Positions 6,684 to 14,101 of a stretch of 64,000 nucleotides of DNA are shown one piece after another. Numbering within the stretch: position 1 is the first letter of the stretch; every line of letters begins with the position of its first letter. The stretch covers positions 2,670,001 to 2,734,000 of the forward strand of contig NZ_CP109434.1 in assembly GCF_036227105.1 (NCBI RefSeq), read 5' to 3'. Made by a program: the position numbers and the translations under genes. Under the pieces are notes generated by a model, which made no database searches, had not been told where the DNA came from, and worked only from the letters and a program-made list of their open reading frames with translations. The DNA comes from Amycolatopsis sp. NBC_01488 (lineage in GTDB: Bacteria > Actinomycetota > Actinomycetes > Mycobacteriales > Pseudonocardiaceae).

Positions 6684-8749
6684 CGTGGACCTTGTCCATG
6701 AAGTCCACTTCGTACACCGTGGCGATGGACCCCTCTTCTCGATGGGCGGAACTCGTCGCATGGGGGCCGTCCGGGGTCGAGGACGGGCCGTCGGTGTTCA
6801 CGAACGCGGGCGCGGTGCACTTCATCACCGAGGCCGACGCGGCGCCGGTGGAGTACGCCCCGCTGGGCCTGCGCCCGTTCTCCGGCGCGGACGTCTCGGT
6901 GCGCGGCGGTTCGTGGTGGCGGTTCGACTCCGCGTCTTCCGGCGACTCTTTGAGGTTGGCTTTCCTCGACGAGCTGACCGGGCTCCGCGCGGTGCTCTGC
7001 TATCGCCCGGTGCCCGAAACGGATGTGCTCACGCGGTGGGTCGAGTTCGAGAACACGGGTTCGTCGACGCTGGAGTTCGACCGGCTGGGCTCGGCGGGCG
7101 TCTGCGTGCCGACAGTGTCCGGCGCCCGGCTGACGTACTTGACCGGGCAGTGGTCGCAGGAGTTCACCCGGCGCTCGCTGGAGCTGCCGGCCGGCGGGTT
7201 CCGGATGGAGAGCCGGTTCGGCGTCCCGGGTCACGCGCACGTGCCGTGGCTCGCGGTGCAAGACGCTTCCGGCGGCCCCGCCTGGGGCGTCTCGCTGGAG
7301 TGGCCGGGCTCGTGGTCGATCGAGGCGGATGTCGAACCTTCGGGCTTGACGCGCATCCGAGCGGGCCGGCTGCCTTCGCCAGGCCCGGTCCTGTTGGAAC
7401 CAGGCGCTTCGCTGACGACGCCGGCGGTCGCGCTGGCGTCCAGTGTGGACGGAATCGCCGGGCTGGCGTCCGTGTGGCACCACTACGACCGCGTGCTGGC
7501 CGGTGCACGGTGGCGGCGCCCGCGCCCGGTGCTCTACAACTCCTGGGAAGCGACCGGCTTCGACGTCCGGAGCGCGCACCAACTCGAGCTGGCGAAACGG
7601 GCGGCGGACATCGGCGTCGAGTTGTTCGTCGTCGACGACGGCTGGTTCACCGGCCGCGACGACGACACCGGCGGCCTCGGCGACTGGACCCCCGCGGAGG
7701 AGTCCTTCGGCTCCTTCGTCGACTCGGTCCGGGAGCTGGGCCTGGAGTTCGGGCTGTGGGTCGAGCCGGAGGCGGTCAGCCCCAAGTCACGTCTGTACGC
7801 CGCGCACCCCGACTGGGTGTACCGCATCGACGGCCGCCCGGCGACGCTGATCCGGAACCAGCTGCTGCTCGATCTGGGTCTTCCCGAGGTGGTCGCGTTC
7901 GTCAAGTCCACTTTGGACACACTGCTGTCGGCGTATCCGATCTCGTACCTGAAGTGGGACATGAACCGGCCGCCCACGGAACGCGGCCGCCCGGGCTCGC
8001 CGTTCGCGGACCTGGACGCCGAGCACGTCGCGGGCTACATCTCGGTGTTGGACCACCTGCGTTCGCACCATCCCCACGTCACGATCGAGGCGTGCGCGGG
8101 CGGCGGCGGCCGCACGGACCTGGCGACGGTGGCCCGCACGGACGTCGTCTGGCCGAGTGACAACACGGGTCCGCTGGACCGCCTCACGATCCAGGACGGG
8201 TTCCTGCTGATGCACGCGCCGCACCTGATGAGTTCGTGGGTGACGGACTCCCCGGGCGTCTTCGACCCGCGGCCGCGGTCGCTGCGGTTCCGGTTCGTCA
8301 CGGCGATGGCGGGCGTGCTGGGGATCGGCGCGGACCTCTCGCGCTGGCCTACCCACCAGCTCGCGGAGGCGGCTTCGCTGATTTCTCTGTACAAGTCGAT
8401 CCGCGGCGTGCTCCACCACGGCGAGGCCCGGGTCCTGCACGGCCCTTCCGAGTCGACGGCGGCGACCCAGTACACCTCGGCGGACGGCGACACGGTGGTC
8501 GTGCTGGCGTGGAGCACCGGACCGCTCACGGGTGCACCGCTGGTGCCGGGCCGGTCTACGCGAGTACGTCTCGGAGTGTGCCCGGAATCGTCTTATGTGG
8601 ACGATTCCGGGGCACGGTACTCGGGGGTGCACCTGAAGTACGCGGGCCTCCCGTTCGACTGGACCACCGACCACGACGCCGACGTCGTGATCCTGCGGCG
8701 TCAGGGCAGCGAGACCGGCAACACGAACGTCGGTGACCCGGTCGGGTAG
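6680..8749 (+). CDS. Alpha-galactosidase, glycoside hydrolase family 36 (cytoplasmic)
   Basis: 689 residues from GTG 6680, which overlaps the permease stop (GTGA); an in-frame ATG at 6698 is an alternative. There is no signal peptide, so it acts inside the cell on imported oligosaccharides. An N-terminal beta-sandwich (to about residue 270) precedes a TIM barrel. Catalytic motifs are clear: the nucleophile Asp427 in YLKWDMNR and the acid/base Asp494 in WPSDNTG, along with WEATGFDV and FVVDDGWFTGRDDD of the GH36 barrel. It should release galactose from melibiose- or raffinose-type sugars. Its last 49 bp overlap the convergent lactonase gene. Confidence 0.92.
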   Translation: MTWTLSMKSTSYTVAMDPSSRWAELVAWGPSGVEDGPSVFTNAGAVHFITEADAAPVEYAPLGLRPFSGADVSVRGGSWWRFDSASSGDSLRLAFLDELTGLRAVLCYRPVPETDVLTRWVEFENTGSSTLEFDRLGSAGVCVPTVSGARLTYLTGQWSQEFTRRSLELPAGGFRMESRFGVPGHAHVPWLAVQDASGGPAWGVSLEWPGSWSIEADVEPSGLTRIRAGRLPSPGPVLLEPGASLTTPAVALASSVDGIAGLASVWHHYDRVLAGARWRRPRPVLYNSWEATGFDVRSAHQLELAKRAADIGVELFVVDDGWFTGRDDDTGGLGDWTPAEESFGSFVDSVRELGLEFGLWVEPEAVSPKSRLYAAHPDWVYRIDGRPATLIRNQLLLDLGLPEVVAFVKSTLDTLLSAYPISYLKWDMNRPPTERGRPGSPFADLDAEHVAGYISVLDHLRSHHPHVTIEACAGGGGRTDLATVARTDVVWPSDNTGPLDRLTIQDGFLLMHAPHLMSSWVTDSPGVFDPRPRSLRFRFVTAMAGVLGIGADLSRWPTHQLAEAASLISLYKSIRGVLHHGEARVLHGPSESTAATQYTSADGDTVVVLAWSTGPLTGAPLVPGRSTRVRLGVCPESSYVDDSGARYSGVHLKYAGLPFDWTTDHDADVVILRRQGSETGNTNVGDPVG

Positions 8750-9705
8750 TAGCGCAGCTCCGCCTCACCCGACGCCGTCAGCGTGAATGCCGTGATCGCA
8801 TCCTCCGACTGGGCCGCGACGTAACAAGTCCCGTCCACCAGGGCGAAGTGCCGCGGGTTCGCGCCGCACGGCTGGTCGGCCACCGCGGCCGCGTCGTCGA
8901 GGGCGAACTCCGTCACGCAGTCCGGGCCGCGGTTCGACACGTACATGCGTGAGCCGGCCAGCTCCAGGTGGGCCACCAGGTTCGGCGTCACCGAAGACAG
9001 CGTCGACGCGGTCGAAGCGACGACGTCGAACGCGCCCGGGGACGTCTCCCGGACCGTCACCAGCGTCCCGGCCAGCTCCCCGACGACGTACGCCAGGTCC
9101 GTCCCCGGCCGCCGCACCAGCTGGCGCGGCCCCGTGCCCGGCGGCAGCGACGAGACCGCCAGCGCCTCGAGCGAACCGTCGGAAGCGAGCGTGTAGCTGC
9201 GGATCTCGTCCGTGCCCAGGTCGACCGCGCTCACCACCGTCGAATCGGCCGACGGGACCGCCATGTGGACGTGCGCCGCCTCCTGCCGATCGGCGTCGGG
9301 GCCGCTGCCGGTGTGCTGCACCAGCGCGGTCCGAGACTCCAGCGCACCCGAAGAAGACAGCGAGAACACCGCCAGACTGCCGCCGGTGTAGTTGGCGCAC
9401 AACAGGAACCGGCCGTCCGGCGTCACCGCGAGGTGACACGGGTGCGCGCCGCCCGTCTCGGCCGTGCCCAGCACCGACAACGCTCCCGAAGGCGACATCG
9501 AAAGCGCCGTGACCGCGCCGGAGGCCGTCTCGTTCGCCGCGTACAGCACCGGCAACGACGGGTGCCGCACGAGCCACGACGGCGACTCGAGCGGCAGCGA
9601 AGCCACTTCGGTCAGCGAACCGGAAGCGGACCGGGAGAAGGTCGTGATCCCGGTACCGTTCCCCGCGTCGCCGGTGTAGCACCCGACGAAGACCAGCTCA
9701 GCCAT
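8701..9705 (-). CDS. Beta-propeller lactonase family protein (probable sugar lactonase)
   Basis: 334 residues with repeated blades of a seven-bladed propeller (FVGCYTGDAGNGTGITTFS; HPCHLAVTPDGRFLLCANYT; GTGPRQLVRRPGTDLAYVV; PNLVAHLELAGSRMYVSNRG). This matches the lactonase family that includes E. coli 6-phosphogluconolactonase YbhE/Pgl. No signal peptide. In this operon, with aldolase and kinase, the natural role is opening galactono-lactone made by the SDR at 13406. That substrate is inferred, not shown. The ATG region overlaps the stop of the upstream aldolase gene by 8 bp. It is convergent with the GH36 gene. Confidence 0.8.
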   Translation of the reverse strand: MAELVFVGCYTGDAGNGTGITTFSRSASGSLTEVASLPLESPSWLVRHPSLPVLYAANETASGAVTALSMSPSGALSVLGTAETGGAHPCHLAVTPDGRFLLCANYTGGSLAVFSLSSSGALESRTALVQHTGSGPDADRQEAAHVHMAVPSADSTVVSAVDLGTDEIRSYTLASDGSLEALAVSSLPPGTGPRQLVRRPGTDLAYVVGELAGTLVTVRETSPGAFDVVASTASTLSSVTPNLVAHLELAGSRMYVSNRGPDCVTEFALDDAAAVADQPCGANPRHFALVDGTCYVAAQSEDAITAFTLTASGEAELRYYPTGSPTFVLPVSLP

Positions 9706-10315
9706 GCGCGCTCCTCAACAGCGTCTCGACCCGGGCGGCGATCTCCGCGGTGGTGCCGCGGGTCAGCGCGGAGCCGACCCCGCACGCCACCGCGCCCGCC
9801 GCCAGCCAGCCTGGCACGTCTTCCGGGCCGATGCCGCCGGTGGGCACCAGCGGCGCCTGCGGGAGCGCCGCCCGCACGTCCTTCACCCACGACGGCGTCA
9901 GCGCGGACGCGGGGAACACCTTCACCGCGTCGGCGCCTTCTTCCAGCGCCCGCACGATTTCGGTCACCGAGCCCGCGCCCGGGAACGCCGCCGCGCCGTA
10001 CCGGTGCGCGGTACGGATCACCGCCGCGTCCACCGAAGGCGACACCAGGAACCGCGCGCCCGCACGGATCGCCAGCACCGCCGACGCCTCGTCGAGCACC
10101 GTGCCGGCGCCGATCGTCGCGTCCGGGTACGCCGCGGACAGCCCCGAAATCGCGTCGAGCGCGCCCGGGTTCGTCAGCGGCAGTTCGATCGAGCGCAGCC
10201 CCGCTTCGATAGCCGCGCGGGCCGCCGAAACCGCCGACTCCGCGTCGTGCGTGCGCACGATTCCGACGACGCCCTGGCGCACCGCGTTCGCCGTGATCTC
10301 CCAGCGATAGGTCAT
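9698..10315 (-). CDS. KDPG/KDPGal-type aldolase
   Basis: 205 residues, the usual size of Eda/DgoA class-I aldolases. Motifs: GIVRTHDAESAVSAARAAI at the start, IELPLTNPGALDAI in place of the usual I-E-x-T-x-R, AGTVLDEASA, FLVSPSVDA, and the Schiff-base lysine region DAVKVFPAS with the PTGGIGPEDVPGWLAAGA phosphate-binding end. It cleaves 2-keto-3-deoxy-6-phospho-sugar acids to pyruvate and glyceraldehyde-3-phosphate. With DgoD in the same locus, 2-dehydro-3-deoxy-6-phosphogalactonate is the likely substrate. The ATG overlaps the kinase stop by 4 bp (ATGA). Confidence 0.85.
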   Translation of the reverse strand: MTYRWEITANAVRQGVVGIVRTHDAESAVSAARAAIEAGLRSIELPLTNPGALDAISGLSAAYPDATIGAGTVLDEASAVLAIRAGARFLVSPSVDAAVIRTAHRYGAAAFPGAGSVTEIVRALEEGADAVKVFPASALTPSWVKDVRAALPQAPLVPTGGIGPEDVPGWLAAGAVACGVGSALTRGTTAEIAARVETLLRSAHG

Positions 10316-11226
10316 CGGTCCACCTCCGTGCCGAGCAGTGCCTTGCTGAGTTCGCCCCGGTCGGGCAGGCCTTCCAGGTCGGTCCGCGTGCCGACGACCA
10401 GCGCCGCGCAGGCCGCGCCCGCCCGCAGTGCCTCGTCCGGCGACGCGCCCCGCAGCCACGCCGAGAGGTACCCCGACGTCAGCGCGTCACCCGCCCCGAC
10501 CGGGTCGACAATCCGCGTGACCAGGCTCGGCTGCGACCATGAGCCGGCAGCCGTCACCGCCCGCGCGACCTTGTCCCGCTGCTTGACGACGACCGTCTGC
10601 GCCCGGCCGGCGAGCAGCGCTTCCGGGGCCTGCCCCAGCAGTTCGAGTTCGTCTTCGCCGGTGAAGACCAGATCCGCCCTGGTCAGCAGCGGTCCGACCG
10701 TCTCGCGCCAGCGATCCGGCTTCGCGAGCTTCAGCCGGACGTTCGGGTCGAAGGACACCCAGGCGCCCGAAGCGCGTGCGAGCGCGAAGAGTGTCTCGAC
10801 GGCTTCGCGCGCGTCGGAGGACAGCATCGCCGTGATGCCCGAGACGTGGACGAGTCGAGCGCCGTCGAGACCCGCTTCGCGCACGTACGCAGCCGAAAGG
10901 CGCGAAGCAGCGGAGCCGCTTCGGTGGTATTCGACCGTCTCGGTGTCCCTGATCAGGAACCCGGTGTACGCGTCCGGATCGACTTCGACGCGCGAGACGT
11001 CGACGTCGTCCGCGCGCAGGGTCGCGAGCACGTGCGCGCCGGACGGATCGTCGCCGACGCGGCTCAGCCAGCGGACGCGGTGGCCGAGCCGGGCCAGGCC
11101 GACGGCGACGTTCGTCTCGGCACCGGCGACGGACGACGTGAAGGTGCGGGCGCGCCGCAGCGCGACGCCGGGCTCGGCGAGCAGCAGCCGCATCGTCTCG
11201 CCGAGGGTGACGACTTCGGTCTTCAT
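10312..11226 (-). CDS. PfkB-family sugar kinase, probable 2-dehydro-3-deoxygalactonokinase/gluconokinase
   Basis: 304 residues from the ATG at 11226. This start is preferred because TATGCT lies 7 bp upstream, as in leaderless genes; an ATG at 11238 is an alternative. Features of ribokinase/PfkB proteins: VVTLGETMRLLLAEPG, AGAETNVAVGLARLG (sugar site), SFDPNVRLKLAKPDRW, and the catalytic anion-hole motif DPVGAGDALTSGYL near residue 240. This resembles KDG kinase (KdgK) rather than the unrelated DgoK family, so the KDGal kinase step would be a non-orthologous solution. First gene of the kinase-aldolase-lactonase operon and divergent from the GH27 gene. Confidence 0.82.
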   Translation of the reverse strand: MKTEVVTLGETMRLLLAEPGVALRRARTFTSSVAGAETNVAVGLARLGHRVRWLSRVGDDPSGAHVLATLRADDVDVSRVEVDPDAYTGFLIRDTETVEYHRSGSAASRLSAAYVREAGLDGARLVHVSGITAMLSSDAREAVETLFALARASGAWVSFDPNVRLKLAKPDRWRETVGPLLTRADLVFTGEDELELLGQAPEALLAGRAQTVVVKQRDKVARAVTAAGSWSQPSLVTRIVDPVGAGDALTSGYLSAWLRGASPDEALRAGAACAALVVGTRTDLEGLPDRGELSKALLGTEVDR

Positions 11227-11233
11227 CGGGGAG

Positions 11234-11239
11234 AGCATA
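11234..11239 (-). promoter_or_regulatory. -10 box of kinase-aldolase-lactonase operon
   Basis: TATGCT on the minus strand, 7 bases before the ATG at 11226. This suggests a leaderless transcript. Operator O2 (11247-11265) lies where the -35 region would be, so binding there should block this promoter. Confidence 0.45.
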
Positions 11240-11246
11240 GCGCGTG

Positions 11247-11265
11247 AAATCTTAATTTAGGATTT
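11247..11265. promoter_or_regulatory. Palindromic operator O2
   Basis: A 19-bp palindrome with 9-bp arms around a central T and one mismatch (AAATCTTAA / TTAGGATTT). Its 13-bp core TCTTAATTTAGGA matches operator O1 (TCATAAATTATGA) at nine positions and shares its symmetry. The core ends 7 bp before TTGACG at 11270, the same spacing as in O1. It lies between the divergent kinase operon and the GH27 gene. Confidence 0.6.
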
Positions 11266-11269
11266 ATTC

Positions 11270-11299
11270 TTGACGGAAGCCGAGACACCCCGGCATGCT
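11270..11299 (+). promoter_or_regulatory. Promoter of secreted alpha-galactosidase gene
   Basis: TTGACG at 11270-11275 and CATGCT at 11294-11299 with an 18-bp spacer. It would give a leader of about 45 bases containing AAGAAGGG before the ATG at 11350. Operator O2 sits immediately upstream. Confidence 0.45.
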
Positions 11300-11349
11300 G
11301 CTCCCGGCTTCGCTCGACGCTGTTTCAACGAAGAAGGGTGTCCGGCAAC

Positions 11350-13389
11350 ATGCTTCTGAAGAGATCCCTCGCGGTGGTCGCCGCGGTCGCAGCCGCGTTC
11401 ACCTCGGCTCCCGCGCAGGCCACGCCGGCGGTAGACCAAGGCGCTCCCGACTACTACGACAGCGGGCTCGCGAAGACCCCGTACATGGGCTGGAACACCT
11501 ACTACGGCCTCGGCGCGCCCAGTGAGGCGTCGGTCAAGTCCGTCGCGGACTTCCTCGTCTCCAGCGGCCTGCGCGACGCCGGCTACCGCTACGTCTGGAT
11601 CGACGGCGGCTGGACCGCCCCGGACCCGCGCGACGCCCAGGGCAACCTCCACGAGGACCGCACCAAGTTCCCGAGTGGACTGTCCACTTTGGTCACCTAC
11701 CTGCACGGTAAAGGCCTGAAAGCCGGCATCTACACCGACGCGGGCGCCTCCGACGGCAAGAACTGCGCGGCCGGCTCCGGTGGTTACTACGCGCAGGACA
11801 CCAAGCGGTTCGCCAGCTGGAAGTTCGACGCCGTCAAGGTCGACTTCCTCTGCGGCATCGCCCAGAACCTCAAGCCCGCCGACGCGTTCACGCAGTTCAG
11901 CAAGGCCCTCGCCAAGGCGGGCCGTCCGATGGTGCTGAACGTCTGCAACCCGGTCACCGACGAGTGGGGCGTCCCGCACGGGCCCGACCAGGTCGCCGGC
12001 ATCGCCTACAGCTACGGCCCGCTCGTCGCCGACTCCTGGCGCACCAGCACGGACATCGCGTTCGGCACGCCGTACCAGGGCATCTGGACCGACGTCCTGC
12101 GCAACCTGGACGCCAACGCCGCGCACCCCGAAGCGAACGGGCCGGGCCACTACAACGACCCCGACTACCTCATCCCGATGCGCAAGACCGAACAGGGCAC
12201 CTACGAGCTGAACGAGGAGGAGTCGACCACCCAGTTCGTCATGTGGGCGGAGATGGCCTCCCCGCTGATCCTCGGCTCGGACCCGCGCACGCTCCCGGCG
12301 TCGATGATCAGCACGCTGAAGAACCCGGAAATCGTCGGCGTCAACCAGGACCGCCTCGGCGTCCAGGGCGTGCGCGTCGCGACGACCGGGACCACCGACA
12401 CCTACAGCAAGGTGCTCTCCCGCGACGGCGACCGCGCGGTCGTGCTGCTCAACCGCGGTGAGACGCCGACGCGGATGACGCTGAACTTCGCCGACGCCGG
12501 GCTCGAGAGCCGGGTGTCCGTTCGCGACCTTCGAGCGAGGGCCGACCGCGGCAGCGCGACCGGCTCGTACACCGTCACGGTTCCCGCGCACGGCACCGCG
12601 TTCCTCCGCCTGCACGGCACCGACCTCGTCCCGGGCGACGACCTCGGCGGCACCGCGTCCGCCAGCCCGGCGATCGTCCGCGCCGGCGGCAAGACCGTGG
12701 CGTTCTTCCGTGACCAGAGCGGGTCCCTGCAGGTCAAGGGCCTCGACGGGCCGCGCCAGGTCGGCGGCGAATTCCTCGGCCAGCCAGCCGCGGTCGCCAC
12801 GGCCACCGGCATCGACGTGTACGTCCGCGGTCTCGACAACGCTCTCTACCAGCGCAGTTTCACCAAGAAGTGGGGCAACTGGAAGCGGCTCGGCGGGACG
12901 CTGACCGATTCGCCGTCCGTCACGAGCGATGGCGCGGTCTTCGTCCGCGGCGCCGACGGCCAGGTCTGGCAGCGGACCAGCGCCGGTCAGTGGTCCGGTC
13001 TGGGCGCACCCGGCGGCAAGCCGATCTACGGCCGTCCCGGCGCGGCGACGTCCACCAGCGGCACAGTCGTCGCGGTCCGCACCGCCGACGACAGCGTCTG
13101 GGCACGCACGAAGACCGGCGACACCTGGTCGGACTGGACGTCCATCGGCGGGACGGTCAGCAGCAGCCCGACGCTGGTCGCGGTCGGCGCGAAGGTCGCG
13201 CTCACCGCGTCCGCGAGCGACTACTCGCTGTGGGCCAACGAGTGGTCCGGCTCCTGGGCCGGCTGGTTCAAGCGGCCGGCGTACCCGAGCGGGAGCATCG
13301 TGGGAACCCTCGGCGCCGCGTCCGACGGCGCGTCGCTGTGGTTCGCCGCCCGCGGGCCGGACGACCATGTCCACGTAGCGAAGTTCTAG
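11350..13389 (+). CDS. Secreted alpha-galactosidase, GH27 with C-terminal propeller/lectin-like domain
   Basis: 679 residues from ATG 11350 (AAGAAGGG 11 bp upstream; a GTG at 11338 is less likely). A Sec signal peptide (LLKRSLAVVAAVAAAFTSAP, cleavage near AQA) is followed by a GH27 barrel: MGWNTYYGLG, YVWIDGGW, nucleophile Asp165 in VKVDFLCG, probable acid/base Asp235 in WRTSTDI, and NDPDYL. A short C-terminal beta domain follows. From about residue 430 come repeats such as VYVRGLDNALYQRSF and VFVRGADGQVWQRTS, the pattern of PLL-like beta-propeller lectin modules that bind sugars. It should release galactose from galactosides outside the cell. The product may enter by the ABC system at 3651-6683 or other carriers. 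Confidence 0.9.
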   Translation: MLLKRSLAVVAAVAAAFTSAPAQATPAVDQGAPDYYDSGLAKTPYMGWNTYYGLGAPSEASVKSVADFLVSSGLRDAGYRYVWIDGGWTAPDPRDAQGNLHEDRTKFPSGLSTLVTYLHGKGLKAGIYTDAGASDGKNCAAGSGGYYAQDTKRFASWKFDAVKVDFLCGIAQNLKPADAFTQFSKALAKAGRPMVLNVCNPVTDEWGVPHGPDQVAGIAYSYGPLVADSWRTSTDIAFGTPYQGIWTDVLRNLDANAAHPEANGPGHYNDPDYLIPMRKTEQGTYELNEEESTTQFVMWAEMASPLILGSDPRTLPASMISTLKNPEIVGVNQDRLGVQGVRVATTGTTDTYSKVLSRDGDRAVVLLNRGETPTRMTLNFADAGLESRVSVRDLRARADRGSATGSYTVTVPAHGTAFLRLHGTDLVPGDDLGGTASASPAIVRAGGKTVAFFRDQSGSLQVKGLDGPRQVGGEFLGQPAAVATATGIDVYVRGLDNALYQRSFTKKWGNWKRLGGTLTDSPSVTSDGAVFVRGADGQVWQRTSAGQWSGLGAPGGKPIYGRPGAATSTSGTVVAVRTADDSVWARTKTGDTWSDWTSIGGTVSSSPTLVAVGAKVALTASASDYSLWANEWSGSWAGWFKRPAYPSGSIVGTLGAASDGASLWFAARGPDDHVHVAKF

Positions 13390-13405
13390 GAATCAGGAGA
13401 AGGCG

Positions 13406-14089
13406 ATGTCCACGCGTACGGCGGTGGTGACCGGAGCGGCGTCCGGGATCGGGCTGGCCACGGCCCGGAAGCTGCTCGACGACGGCTACCGCGTGCTGGG
13501 CGTGGACATCGCCGAACTCCCCGAGGGCGTCACGCCGGTCCGGGGCTCGGTCAGCGACGAGACGACCTGGGCGGCCATCGGCGAGGTGGACGCCCTGGTC
13601 AGCAACGCCTACGTGCCGAGCACCGGGCCGCTGCACGAGATCGACCGCGCCGAGTGGGAACGCCAGCTCGACGTCAACCTGACCGGCACGTACCTGGCGC
13701 TGAAGGCCTGCCTGCCGTCGCTGCGGGCCCGGGCGGGGGCGGTCGTGCTGGTCTCGTCGGTGCACGCGCACTTCGGGCTGCCGGGCCACCCCGCGTACGC
13801 CGCGAGCAAGGGCGCGCTGGTCGCGCTGGCCCGGCAGCTCGCCGTCGAATACGCCCCGGACGTCCGGGTCAATTCGGTGCTGCCGGGGCCGGTGCGCACC
13901 GAGGCCTGGAACCGCATCTCGCCGGAGGACCGCGAACGCAGCGCCCGGGCGACCCCCGCCGGCCGGCTCGGGCGGCCGGACGAAGTCGCGAACGTGATCG
14001 CGTTCCTGCTCTCGGACGCCGCGTCGTTCGTCACCGGAGCCGAGTTGACCGTCGACGGCGGCTGGTCCGCCGCCAAGGATTCCGCGTAG
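13406..14089 (+). CDS. SDR-family dehydrogenase, probable galactose 1-dehydrogenase
   Basis: 227 residues, classical short-chain dehydrogenase: the cofactor motif TGAASGIGLATA at the N-terminus, an Asp after beta-2 (VLGVDIAEL) favouring NAD, and the catalytic SSVHAHFGLPGHPAYAASKG with Ser, Tyr and Lys in the right spacing. The usual NNAG is replaced by SNAYV. AGGAGAAGG precedes the ATG. It lies between a GH27 alpha-galactosidase and galactonate dehydratase, and the pathway otherwise lacks its first oxidation step, so D-galactose to D-galactono-lactone is a reasonable inference. Sequence alone does not fix the substrate. Confidence 0.8.
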   Translation: MSTRTAVVTGAASGIGLATARKLLDDGYRVLGVDIAELPEGVTPVRGSVSDETTWAAIGEVDALVSNAYVPSTGPLHEIDRAEWERQLDVNLTGTYLALKACLPSLRARAGAVVLVSSVHAHFGLPGHPAYAASKGALVALARQLAVEYAPDVRVNSVLPGPVRTEAWNRISPEDRERSARATPAGRLGRPDEVANVIAFLLSDAASFVTGAELTVDGGWSAAKDSA

Positions 14090-14101
14090 AGGGGGGACAC
14101 T

